64,000 nt of DNA from Branchiostoma floridae (lineage: Eukaryota > Chordata > Leptocardii > Amphioxiformes > Branchiostomatidae): assembly GCF_000003815.2 (NCBI RefSeq), contig NC_049985.1, positions 4,554,234 through 4,618,233 on the forward strand, written 5' to 3'. The position numbers and the translations under genes are program-made. Below the pieces are notes generated by a model, which was not told the origin of the DNA, made no database searches, and saw only the letters and a program-made list of their open reading frames with translations. Shown one piece after another: positions 21,459 to 32,338 of this stretch; the first letter of the stretch is position 1, and every line of letters starts with the position of its first letter.

Positions 21459-24230
21459 CTAACTGCTGTCTTCCTCATCGTCAAAGTGTACTCCTCGTGG
21501 GGCCTTCACTCTGCAAACAAACAAACAACATTAACTCCAGCCAAATGAATATGCCTCACCCAAAAGTCTTAGTTGGTATTAACACTCACACTCACTCACT
21601 CTGTATTGAGAAAATTCTAATCCTTACTCACAAACACAAAACCAGACTATGGGGTATGTTTTTTTTCTATTTCCTCCCATTGTAGAAGGTCTTAGTATGA
21701 ATACAAAGAAGTAATTTTTATCTGCAGAAAGGATCTTGTAGATACAATGTATGACATCAGGTGTACTGGAGTTCAAGCTTTGTTTTCATTCCAACTCTGT
21801 AAAAGTAAGATATTAGATAGATTGTATATGTACCAGAAAGTGTCGTAATGTAAAAATGTCTTATTATATTAGTTATACTGTCTTTACCTCTTACTCTCTG
21901 GGTTCAGTATGCTGTATCCCTCTTTCCTCCTAACTTTAGCAGCAGGACCTCTGTTTCTCTGCATATCCAAATCTGGAAAGTGGAAAGGACACACGTTACT
22001 TTGGTTAACAGCATGAATAGATATGAACAGGTACTACATGGATCCAGATGTCCAACTGAGGGTTTTTTTGCAGTGCTAAAGATATCTGTTAGATGAGGAA
22101 TGAATCCACCCTCAATACATATACAAAATGTTATGGTACATGTAACTTAAGATATACCAGTTTAAAATTTACCAAAAAAAATTTGAATAAAAGGAATTGT
22201 CAATATTCTTCTTTGTTCATTCATCTGCAACACATAAATATTCATCTTCCACTGCCTAAAAAGAATAAGTCAAACCCAACAAAACTAGTATAATGTACAC
22301 TTAAGCAGCATAGCATACTCAGAGAATGTACTTCCTAGCACCTTTGTACCTTCCTTATTATACATGTTGTTTGTACAATGTACTAGTACCTGCAATTAGC
22401 CATCGGGCATGAACTTGCAATAAACATATTATTGAATATTTGGGTGTCTCTAACTAATTCCTCAGGTTTGGAGATTGGCTAATGTGAAGTTCTGACAATG
22501 TTATCATATAATATATGGTGATGTTCGTACCAAATCCGGCGCCTCCCTTCCCCCCGACCTGGCGCTCTGGGTGGTTCTGCCGCAACGCGTCCAGCCGGAC
22601 AGTGGAGTCTGAACAAAAAAGATACATTGTTTAAAACAAAGGTGACTGTATGGATTAGAGAGAAAACATCTTGCTGACTAAAATGTTACAAATCAGACTA
22701 CAGATAATAAAAATTACACTACATGTATATTTGTAAAAAAAAAAATACATTGTATTTACATGACCAAAAACCTGTTCTTCCCTTCTTCAGTTATCAACTC
22801 ATTTTCATGGAGGTTATAAAAGTAAATGAACCATTAACAGTTTACCATCTACAGTAAGTGCCCTGGCCTTTGGACTCACCTGACAGTTTTTGGTCTAGCT
22901 CTGTAACTTTATCAGCCAGTCGGAACAAGATGTGTTTCAGATTCTCTTTCCTCTCGCTGGCTGTTGCCTCGTATAGGTCATAGGTCAAGGTGGAGCTACC
23001 CTTTCCCAGGGTACACTGCAACATGTGACCTGTCCCTGAAATGCTGACCTCTCCAGCGAGGAATGCTGTCCTACAAAAGGGAATTCCACATGATGGGTTT
23101 TCAAAGACAGGTGAACTACAGGAGGACACGAGACCAATTCCTGGCAGTATTAAACAACAACCAACGAGTTTCTGTGTTTTTATTTTGCATTGATACACTT
23201 TGACAGAGGTGGGCAGGGCAATGAGATCTCTCTATTGTTGGCTAGTTGTGCATCATTTACCGATAGACAGTTACTGAGTAGCTTACTGTGCATAAGCACA
23301 AAGAGATAAACATTATCAAGCATAGATTGGAGGAAATTACCTGAACCTAGAAAAGTATGCCTCAAAGCTTGACAACTCAGCAACATCCCTCTGGAAAAGA
23401 AGACAAAAAATTTTGTAACTAATGGAAGACTTTTGATGTGTGTTACTGAAGCTTACTGGGGTTTTATCACTGAATACAGATCACTAGAATTCCCAAACCT
23501 GAAGCACTTTTGTTGGTCTTTGATAGTGTCCTTCTTTTTATGGATTATGATTGATAGCAAATTTATCTTATGCAAAAATAAAAATTGTGTATGTTTATAT
23601 GTTTTCTTCTTCTTTGTCTCTCCTGTATAACGCATGAACAACTCACATGAGCATCCAGTTCTTCCTGCCCAGCCTGCCATATCCACACGTCAACCCCGTC
23701 AGTCACACTGCAATTAAAAAAAACACAATAATGTACTCGAAACATCATCTTCACACAATGCAGATCTATCTATTTTATGTCTGTAAGCATGTTCACCACT
23801 GCATGTGCAGCAACAGGAATTGTGGATAAAGTGTCAAAGGCGAAGGCCCCTGAGACATAAACAAAGCATGCACATACTTTGATACTTGGATACCATCCTC
23901 GGGAAGAAGGCGATGCCTGTTAGTGTAGTACCCGATCTTCACACTTGCAGAGTGTACTTCTTGCTTCACATCTGAACATTGTTATGCAAATCAAGAAATT
24001 ATGAACTGTGAGGGGTCTTCCCCTTGCACGTACTAGTAGAAGAAGCCCTGTCCCTGCACATACATACTGCTTTCTTGAGCCTTTGTTTTTGTTTGTTTGT
24101 TGTCTCACCTGATGCTCCAGGCCGCAGCTGTGCATCTGGTGAAGCAGATGAACCTGCCGCCTGCACAGTCCACCACCTGCTGCAGCTGTGCACACCTGCC
24201 GTCACCGACCAGCTCCGACACAGAACTCAT
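21459..24230 (-). CDS. PAXX: PAXX, XRCC4-family non-homologous end-joining factor
   Basis: Seven exons on the minus strand: 24109-24230, 23647-23707, 23341-23390, 22880-23070, 22531-22608, 21888-21972 and 21459-21510. All junctions keep phase, giving about 212 aa (human 204). The head domain begins MSSVSELVGDGRC, with RFICFTR and then SVTDGVDVWIW aligning to the RFVCY and YVTDAAELW strands of human PAXX. A helix (RLADKVTELDQKLSGE) is the short coiled-coil stalk. The basic C-terminus KVRRKEGYSILNPESK, then KAPRGVHFDDEEDSS, matches the human Ku-binding tail (SLINPGFKSKKPAGGVDF). That tail docks PAXX on Ku-DNA during end joining (family knowledge). A candidate exon near 23880-23968 was excluded because it breaks frame after exon 1. 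It sits head-to-head with DELE1. Confidence 0.92.
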
Positions 24231-24411
24231 CTCATGTAGCCCCTCCCCCAGCTATCAATGATACCGAAACTAAAGGGGATCCGTCCTTGAGGTGTGGCCA
24301 AAAATTTCAACAGTTTGAAAGTTTCTCTGCACTGGGCGTTCTCGTCACAAACTTAGAATGGTCTATATAACATAAACTCTCTCTTTTCAGCGCCTCTGTG
24401 CTGCTATAAGA

Positions 24412-24567
24412 NNNNNNNNNNNNNNNNNNNNNNNNNNNNNNNNNNNNNNNNNNNNNNNNNNNNNNNNNNNNNNNNNNNNNNNNNNNNNNNNNNNNNNNNN
24501 NNNNNNNNNNNNNNNNNNNNNNNNNNNNNNNNNNNNNNNNNNNNNNNNNNNNNNNNNNNNNNNNNNN
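24412..24567. other. Assembly gap (156 N)
   Basis: A run of 156 N inside the PAXX-DELE1 intergenic region. The odd length suggests an estimated size. Confidence 0.99.
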
Positions 24568-24729
24568 AGTTTATTTACCTAAATCATAGATTACACTCGA
24601 CATAGACCAACATAGGCACATCTACACTTGGCCCTTGACAGCACAAGTTACACACGGCAAGAAGGCCGACATGCGTGGGATTACATTACACATGCAAATT
24701 ATCTATCTGCTGCTGACCTTCCGGTCGCA

Positions 24730-24747
24730 TGACGTCATGTTGCATCA
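24730..24747. promoter_or_regulatory. Palindromic CRE plus C/EBP-ATF composite site
   Basis: TGACGTCA (24730-24737) is a perfect CRE palindrome. Two bases on, GTTGCATCA (24739-24747) reads TGATGCAAC on the minus strand, fitting the C/EBP-ATF response element TGATGNAAN bound by ATF4 heterodimers. The pair lies about 120 bp upstream of the DELE1 ATG. Function is inferred. Confidence 0.55.
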
Positions 24748-24864
24748 TCGGGAAATCCCCCACATGGATGGCGATGGCGTAGCACGCGCTGTGACGCCGT
24801 TGTGTTCGTCAACTTTCAGTAAGGTTATTACTTAAGACAGGCGGTTTTCTGATGTTTCTGCGTC

Positions 24865-27800
24865 ATGTGGAGGATCCTACAAGGTCTCCCTCGAGGTAAG
24901 AACCATTCTTGCTTTGTTGTAACGTGTTGACATGCCTTTAAATTAACACATTTGGCGAGAAGAAGAAGAAGACACTATTTATTTAGGTCACCGCGGCGCC
25001 GGCTTTTTTCTTCATGGGCGTTGCGATTTTTGAAAATTTTCAGGACAACTACACGTCTGTTTCCAATGTCAACAGTCACTAGCTGATCTATGAATGATAT
25101 TTATTGACATCTAATGTTTAAAATGTGTCTGGAAGCGTAACCTTTTATTGAAAAGCAAATCATTTTCCAGACGCCCCCCTCCCCAACGCCCTTCGCCGTT
25201 CAGCCGTGCGTGTAGTGCCTCATGCTTTATCATGTTTGTACCTGCCCAGACCTAATCCCACCGAACTATCCCATATTTACACTTATCATGTCAGACATTG
25301 CGTGACACAGTTAACAGTTGGAGCTCCTGCACAAATTCAGAACCATTACTCCTGCCATTATGTTTTTGTTAAAATTTATTTTGTTTTTTGCAACAAAGCA
25401 ATACAGAGAACATCCCAGGCAGCAAGGCCTCTTTCGGGTGCCATCAAATATACATTTGAAAATTCACATAATGCAACGGTAACATTACATCAAATCATTC
25501 ACATGTATAACATAAAGTATAAACATCAAAATTTATTAAACTTGCTTAGAGCCAAAGTTCGAAGTAGATAAACATAGTAAATCTGAATTGAATCAGCCAA
25601 GTGACATGATAGTGTTGGGATGGCCTATGTCTTCCCTATCAGGGGTGGAGGCAGGAAATTTCGTGTTTGCAGATAATATTTATGGTCTCTGTCGGTCGTT
25701 TCCAAAACAATGTCCAGACATATTTTGTTTAGGCTCTCAGGGGGATTCACCTTTGACCTGTACATGTGCAGTGGAAACAGTGACCAGGCTTATTCAGTGC
25801 TGCTCAGATTTTTACTGTGATATCCCCCATGTTTCAGTACTGCGGCCGCAGATCAGCTCAGCAGCGGGTAACCATGGCAACAGGACGCTGTCGCCGGGGC
25901 TGTGGCTGGAGGAAGGAGAGCATGATGGGAGTTCAGCGCAGAGGTCACCGCGGGTGACAACTGTGGGGACTCGGCCGTTCGTCGTCAGGTCAGGAAAACT
26001 TATGTCCAAGCAGATGAAAGAAATAGAAAAGTGTATTAAATGTCACAAAACAGAGAATAATCCTTACATCTTCTTTGGGGCACTTCCCAATGTTAGGAAG
26101 TAAGTCTTGTCCACTATGCTTTGACTGAGGTCTGTGTTACTCTCTCAGGTGATATAGATGTACAACAGAAAAGAACAGGAAAACATATTTGTTAGTACTA
26201 GATGTGCTAGTTTCCAAATATGCTAGTTGGTTCCAAACGTGCACCACTAATGCTGCACTTATGGTATTTTATGTAAGTAACGTTACTGATGTCCGGCACG
26301 TGGTTCTTTTTTCCACAGACTACATTCTGATGGAGCTGGCCATAACCATCATGGCAAGAAGGAAAAAGTCAAACAAGACTTCTGGTCCAACTTTGACACA
26401 AAGGACATCAATAGTTTGTTTGATGTTATTGGTTGGGTAAGTCTAGTTCTTCTTGATGCAATGTCAATACTCTGAAGATTTTTTATCCAAAGATGAAATT
26501 CTAGTTTCTATGAATAGTATGATAAAGAAATGACTGCAAGCTTACTGTTCTCTTTAAAAGGTGGCTTTTTTGAGCATATTGATATTATTGACAATTTCAA
26601 TGAATAAGCGCTAGCTACCGTATAATTCTAAGCATAGAGTGATGTCTTCCAGTTGTGTTGTTTTGTCCCAGGTTTTCTGTGCTAACTTTACATAGAAGAA
26701 ATGACCTTGGGATAACCTTGTGAATATGTATCCCCTCCTACAGGGTTCCGCCATTTTACTGGGGTTCCAGCTCTGCCGACATCTGTCCTGGGATGTGAGT
26801 GGAGACGGGGAGGGGCGGCGCCTGGTGCACACCCTCTACAAACTTGCCTTCTCCCTGCCCCCCTCCCACCACGCTGTGCTGCCCGGTAATGATAGGAGAT
26901 CCCTGCCCCCCTCCCACCTCTCTGAGCTACCCAGCAGCGACAATGAACAGGCAGAGGAGCAGACCAGACATCGTTCTGTAGCTGCAGCAGCGGTGAGTTA
27001 CTTTTTACATCCCATAAATAAATGTTGACCAGTGCTCAGTCTTGCCGCTTTGCATAAAGGTCACCTCACACCACCTTTGGGTGTATAGGTGGACACCCCA
27101 TGGCCTTGTAGAAAAGGATGTAACTAAACCTGGTAACTAAGCATGATGTATGTTGATGAGGTATTAGCAAGATATTGCTTGAAATGTTTGGAAGACAGCT
27201 TTGTGTCTTATTCAGTTGTAAATATTGATTACCCTTAGAAAAGTTATGTGTAAAGCTGCCCTAATGCTCAGGATTTTGATGCTGCTGTAGTGCAGCATTG
27301 GTGCTGTCAGCCATGGTAATTTGACAGTTACTATAATCAGCAGTGTAAAGGCTGTCAAAGATACCACTTTTTAGCTGCCAACCAATTCAAGCCTTCGACC
27401 AATGAAGTACTAGTAATGCAGCATTGGTAGTGAAATAATCATAGGTGGTATCAATGCCGATAATGATACAAGTTCAGCATCAGTGCAGCACTAATACAGC
27501 ACTACACATCATGTGAAGAAAGCAGGAGTTAAATTCTAACCTGTTTCTCCCCAGCCCCTGTCAGAGCACAGACTGCACCACAATGCTCTCCTGCAGCAGG
27601 CCCTGGCTGAGTTTGAGACGGCGACCAAGTCGTGTTCGGCAGCGATACAGCACGCCATAGGGCTTCAGCTGGCAAGGGAGGGCGACATCAGACATGCTGT
27701 GGACATGTTCAGGTAACTAACTGGTGTGACATTGAGAAGCGAACCATTGGACATTATACATGACTTTTCAGTACTGATATACTGTACTTCCCTGTTGGAT

Positions 27801-30800
27801 TACAACACACTTTGTGTAAATAAAAGTTGATGATTCTTAGCCTGAGTACCATCTGATTTCTATAGGTATATACCGGGGCTCCTTGCACTCGGTAGAAATC
27901 GGATGGTACCCAGGCTAGATGATTCTGGCTCCTAAGTGTGAATGTTGATGTTACATGTCTCCTTTTAATAGGATTGCCAGGACGAATATTAATGATTATC
28001 AATGTGGATATTGATGATTGTTAGTGTAACTGTCAATGATCATGTGTGTAATTGTAAATGCTGATGCTCCATATGTATACCCCCACAGGATCGCCAGTGC
28101 TGCAGGCAGTGCAAAGGCCCAGTATAATCTGGGTGTTTGCTACGAACAGGGCCGTGGGGTGGACAGAGACATCAAAAAGGTGAGACAGAATCTGCTTAAG
28201 GTTGAACATAAACCAGACCCAGCCTTTACACATATATTATGCATGCAAACTTTTCCATGGGGTAGTAAGTATGAATCAATGTGTTGTGTCTGTGTGAGTG
28301 GATGAAGTAGTTACCAAATGCCACCTTCATTCAAATGTTCTGTTTGTGCTTATATTGTGATGGAACGACTGTTGTCAATTGTTTGTCAAATAATGTATTG
28401 AATATTGTATAATTTTACCAAACTCAAGAATTTTGTTTTAACTTTTTTAACACTCTGATGATGTCTCTTAACATTGTGATCATGTTTTAGACACGATGAA
28501 GTCTACCAAATGCTAATAAAGTTCTTTGATGAAGATACATGTGTACGTCAATGAAGGTTTGACATCCAGGTAATAAGATATGCCAAAAGCAGTTACTCAA
28601 GCAACTGGATATGATTTGGGAAACGGTCAGATGTTTCAGATACTAGTAGTATCCACTACCTTTTGTCAGTGACTCTTTGATGATGATGTTGTTGATGTTT
28701 CAGGCGGCTGAGCTGTACCAACAGTCAGCCGAGCAGGGCCACGGCAGAGCCCAGTACAACCTGGCCACCCTGTACCTGCACGGGGGAGGGGGGCTGCAGC
28801 AGGACACGGACAAGGCACTTGGTCTGCTGCAACAGGCAGCTGCACAGGGGGTCATGCAGGTGAGCGGCGGGTCTTTCATGGGTGTGTTGTGGTAGAGTAG
28901 TAAAGAAAAAGTCAAAGTCCTTTCCATACCATTGTAGAATAGAGCCAGTCTTGTACCTGGCCATGGGTTTAATGTATTGCAGGCCTCTACAGTCTACTTG
29001 TTGCCTGGCCTCTGTATTGACTATTCTGACCTGGGGTTAGTGTGCCCAGTTTTACCTGGGGGTGTCATGCTGTTATCAGGTACCAGTCTAAACTGATTGC
29101 AATGCCCCCAAAATGCAGTCCTCTATGTTATCTCATAGACCCAACCTTCTACATGTTTAACCCGGGTGTGTTCTGTTGCATGCAGGCCCAGTCCTTCCTG
29201 GGTGTTTACTGGACCATGGAGCCTCACAGAGACATGTTCACAGCCAGCCAACACTTCACTAGTGCAGCACAGCAGAAGGTATGTTCTGACAAAACCTCTT
29301 TCTTAGGAATTTCATCTTTAAGGAAATACTCACTCAACATTGGTACATGATGTACTGGGTATTTTCAATAATTCAGCATTAAAAGATAAGCAAAGCCATA
29401 CCTATTAATTATAGTGTAAAATAGGTAACTTTTGTCTTAAAAGTGCTGTTTGATTTCTTTCTACTGTAAATTCCATCATTTTTGCAGGGACATAATTTTG
29501 CATTAGGATGGTAGCAAATGCAGAAAGAAGGTTATAAGATTCTATAGTGCAATAGTAAAATTGTGAAACATGTGTTTAGTGTCATAATTTCAAAGCAAGA
29601 AACAGCTGTGAACATTTCAAGGTCAATTGTACCAAAACCTTTCTTCCCTCCAGCACATGAGTTCTCAGTACCATCTGGGGGTTTGTTACGAGCGAGGCTG
29701 GGGTGTAGAGAGGGATGTAACCAGAGCTGTGGAGCTGTACATGTCTGCTGCCGCTGCCGGCCACACACAGGCAGCTCACAACCTCGCTGTGCTGCAGAGA
29801 GGTACGATGGAGGGGGTGTGTGGTTAAGGGGGGGGTCAGATGTTGTGCAGGGGGGTGTTACCAGGGGGGTTGGGGTGTGGAGAGGGATGTAACCCGAGCT
29901 GTACATGTCTGCTGCCGCTGCAGGGCACACACAGGCAGCTCACAACCTGGCTGTGCTGCAGGGAGGTACGATGGAGGGGGTGTGTTACAGGGGGTGTGGT
30001 ACAGGGGGGTGGTACAGGGGGGGTGTTACGAGCGAGGTTGGGGAGGAGAGAGGGACCTGAGCAGAGCTGTGGAGCTGTACATGTCTGCTGCTGCTGCAGG
30101 CCACACACAGGCAGCTCACAACCTGGCTGTGCTGCAGGGAGGTACGATGGAGGGGGTGTGTGGTTAAGGGGGGGTCAGATGTTGTACAGGGGGGTGTCAC
30201 GAGGGGGGTTGGGGTGTAGAGAGGGACCTGGGCAGAGCTGTGGAGCTGTACAGCTGCCACTGCAGGGCACACACAGGCAGCTCAACCTGGCCGTGCTACA
30301 GGGAGGTATGTGGAGGGGGGGATGTGATACAGGGGGGTACAATAGGGGGTGTTACGAGCGGGGCTGAGGTGTGGAGAGGGACCTGACCTGAGGAGCTGTA
30401 CATGCACAGGCAGGCAGATGTGTGCTGTTCGGTGGAGGGAGGGCTTGTATGGGGGGACTGTAGGGAGCAGCTGCTGTAATGAAGGGGGGATGTGTGGTTA
30501 GTGCTGTAGAAGGACAAAAAAACATACTAGTATATGTTTGGTTAGAGATTGTGGTCTGGCATAATTGGTGATTCTACTGGTACTAATCATTATGCAAGGC
30601 TCTGACGACAGAGCTCAAGATCACTACTGTAACAGTTGGAGATACTACTGGTAGAAGAATCTTGCATTCTTGCACTGAATCTTTCCCTTGTATCTGCCTT
30701 TAAATCTAGGGGCCGCTGGAGACGCGGGATTTCAGGACAACTCGCACAAAATGGTTCCTTCACTCGAAGAGAAACCAGAATCTTCCTCACAAGTCGTGCA

Positions 30801-31317
30801 ACGTTCAACTCAAGCAATAGTCAAGAAGGTCCCAAAGATTCACACAGCCGAACAATCACCCACAACAACAGAGAGACATTCATGCATGAAGGACCTGAAA
30901 TCTGAGAAGTCATTCTTTCGCAAGGAGTCTGTGGAAGTTCTACCCTGCAACCTGTCCGCCGTGTCCTTTGGTGACCGTGGAGTTGGAGAGGACAGTAATG
31001 ATGACTTTAGTAAAGCCAGCCATTATGACCTTGGGGAGGCCAGCCTTTCTGACCTTGAAGAAGACACCAGTGATAACTTTAGTAAAGCCAGGCATAGTGA
31101 CCTTAGAGAGGCAAGCCAGTATGACCTTGGGGAACCCAGCCGGTATGACCTTGGGGAGGATAGCCTTTCCGACCTTGAAGAGGACAGCAGTGACGACTTT
31201 GGGACAGCAAGCCATAGTTTGTTCCACATGGACAGGTACAGGGCCCGGCATGTGGGACAAACATCAGTTCTGAACAAAACTGTCGCAGCAAAACCTGTCC
31301 AACTGGCTGTGAGCTGA
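24865..31317 (+). CDS. DELE1: DELE1, mitochondrial stress relay protein with Sel1-like repeats
   Basis: Ten exons: 24865-24895, 25838-26099, 26319-26436, 26744-26992, 27555-27712, 28089-28179, 28704-28859, 29186-29278, 29654-29801 and 30710-31317, giving 637 aa in unbroken phase. The N-terminus MWRILQGLPR resembles human DELE1 (MWRLPGLLGR) and looks like a mitochondrial presequence. A conserved segment (FWSNFDTKDINSLFDVIGW, then AILLGFQL) follows. Exons 6-9 encode Sel1-like repeats: KAQYNLGVCYEQGRGVDRD, RAQYNLATLYLHGGGG, then SSQYHLGVCYERGWGVERD. On mitochondrial stress DELE1 reaches the cytosol and activates the HRI kinase, raising ATF4 (established for the human protein). The last exon encodes an unusual acidic tail with repeats (YDLGEASLSDLEED, 31010-31210). 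Intron 9 is filled by tandem copies of exon 9. An AATAAA lies at 31360-31365. A shorter in-frame ORF using other frames of exon 1 was rejected. Confidence 0.93.
27838..27918. repeat. TAGCCTGAGTACCATCTG hairpin element
   Basis: The left arm TAGCCTGAGTACCATCTGAT is complementary to the right arm ATCGGATGGTACCCAGGCTA with few mismatches, and both continue through TTTCTA. It is an 81-bp foldback in DELE1 intron 5, related in its TAGCCTG ends to the element at 31488-31584. Confidence 0.8.
28555..28636. repeat. Dispersed repeat, CAGTTACTCAAGCAACTGGATATGATTT family
   Basis: The segment GACATCCAGGTAATAAGATA and the following CAGTTACTCAAGCAACTGG, ATATGATTTGGGAAACGGTC match the left arm of the palindrome at 59783-59945 almost base for base. 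This copy, in DELE1 intron 6, has only one arm. Confidence 0.8.
29845..30425 (+). repeat. Tandem copies of DELE1 exon 9 with its donor site
   Basis: At least four diverged copies of the exon 9 segment follow the true exon in intron 9. They start from GGTGTTACGAGCG(A)GG, pass through CACACACAGGCAGCTCACAA, and end GTGCTGCAGGGAGGTACGAT, near 29850, 30018, 30190 and 30347, spaced about 150-175 bp. The copies include the GAGGTACG donor but lack the acceptor and first bases of the exon. The copy at about 30020-30145 keeps an open Sel1 frame (CYERGWGGERDLSRAVELYM). Confidence 0.92.
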
Positions 31318-32338
31318 ACTGAGTGCAAAATGTTTCTAGCATTACTACATGTAGGTAGAAATAAAGTTAAAAAATAGAGGTAAAGTTTACAGAAATTAAT
31401 ATGGGACAGATTGTATATAACTTACTGTAGATCCGCATACACATGGCAGACATGTAAAGATTTTGTAGAATGTTCTATGCGCTTGTTTAGCCTGGAGTCC
31501 AGACTTGTTGTGCTTTCGATCAGTTGGTCTGCGAAGCATACCTTGGAGGAGCAACTAAAAGCACAAGGCTGGACTCCAGACTAGCTGTTATTTTGTGAGA
31601 ATGGACAAAACATTTGACACCTGATGTTGAACTAGTGTTGAGTTAGAAGATAAAGAAACAGTGCTTCTTGCTGCCAATCTTTACAAGAACATGATCATGA
31701 CTACAGTATTACATTTTTAAAGGGTCGTATGTTGATGTAAGATTTGATAGTAAGAAAACTCACTCTTGCAATAGATCTAACTGTTTTGACTTTAATCAAG
31801 GTTTCCTGGATACCTAGTACAAGGAAGAAGGTTCCTTTTATACACTCTTGGAGTCTTGCCATTGTTCATCTGATGTAAATAAACTTTTTCTACAATGATT
31901 CTTCTGCCTATATTTGTTTGATCAAGTATATTTGTATGCTACAGTTTGTGTGTTAGTCTTTTAATCAATTCCAAAACTTTAAATATACAGATTCAAACAA
32001 CTGTCCTACAGTGGTTATACAATCAAGTTTCTACACTGTACTGCAAGCAGCTCAAGTTCAACATTAAGTCTATCTAACAAGGTGACCACCTTTCCACTAC
32101 AGGCTGCATCTATTGAGCAATCAAATATCTGACAGGTTGCTAAATGGATATTATACATAATTCCAACTTTGGTTGCTCAGTGATCCCTTTGCAATTGCAA
32201 TCTAGTGGAATGGGGCCTTATTATTAGTGATTTTTTGTGGACAAGTAAAGAATGAATTATGTAAAATGCAAAAGTAGACTTTTTCGACACCATGACCTTG
32301 ACACAATGTACAGTAGTTTGGCTGCCATGACCTTGAGA
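31318..32338. other. Convergent 3' region of DELE1 and RFC3
   Basis: Contains the DELE1 3' UTR (AATAAA signals at 31360-31365 and 31878-31883), a foldback element at 31488-31584, and the RFC3 3' end. No additional gene is seen. Confidence 0.6.
31488..31584. mobile_element. TAGCCTGGAGTCCAGACTTG foldback element
   Basis: The left arm TAGCCTGGAGTCCAGACTTG continues into TTGTGCTTT, and the right arm AAAGCACAAGGCTGGACTCC continues into AGACTAG. The arms are inverted copies over about 28 bp around a loop of about 40 bp. Confidence 0.8.

Larger units (their letters stand above)
24231..24864. promoter_or_regulatory. Divergent promoter region shared by PAXX and DELE1
   Basis: Only about 634 bp, including a 156-base gap, separate the start codons of PAXX (minus) and DELE1 (plus). 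Both genes must take their 5' UTRs and promoters from this stretch. Shared promoter use is inferred from distance and orientation. Confidence 0.7.

Noticed and set aside
23879-23968. Extra PAXX exon (DVKQEVHSASVKIGYYTNRH) on the minus strand
   Set aside because: Joining it to exon 1 puts a stop in frame, while exon 1 joins directly and in phase to the VTDGVDVWIW exon.
29532-30367. Long ORFs on both strands over the DELE1 intron 9 array
   Set aside because: They are frame shadows of the tandem exon 9 copies; the true frame is only open in the exon and one copy.
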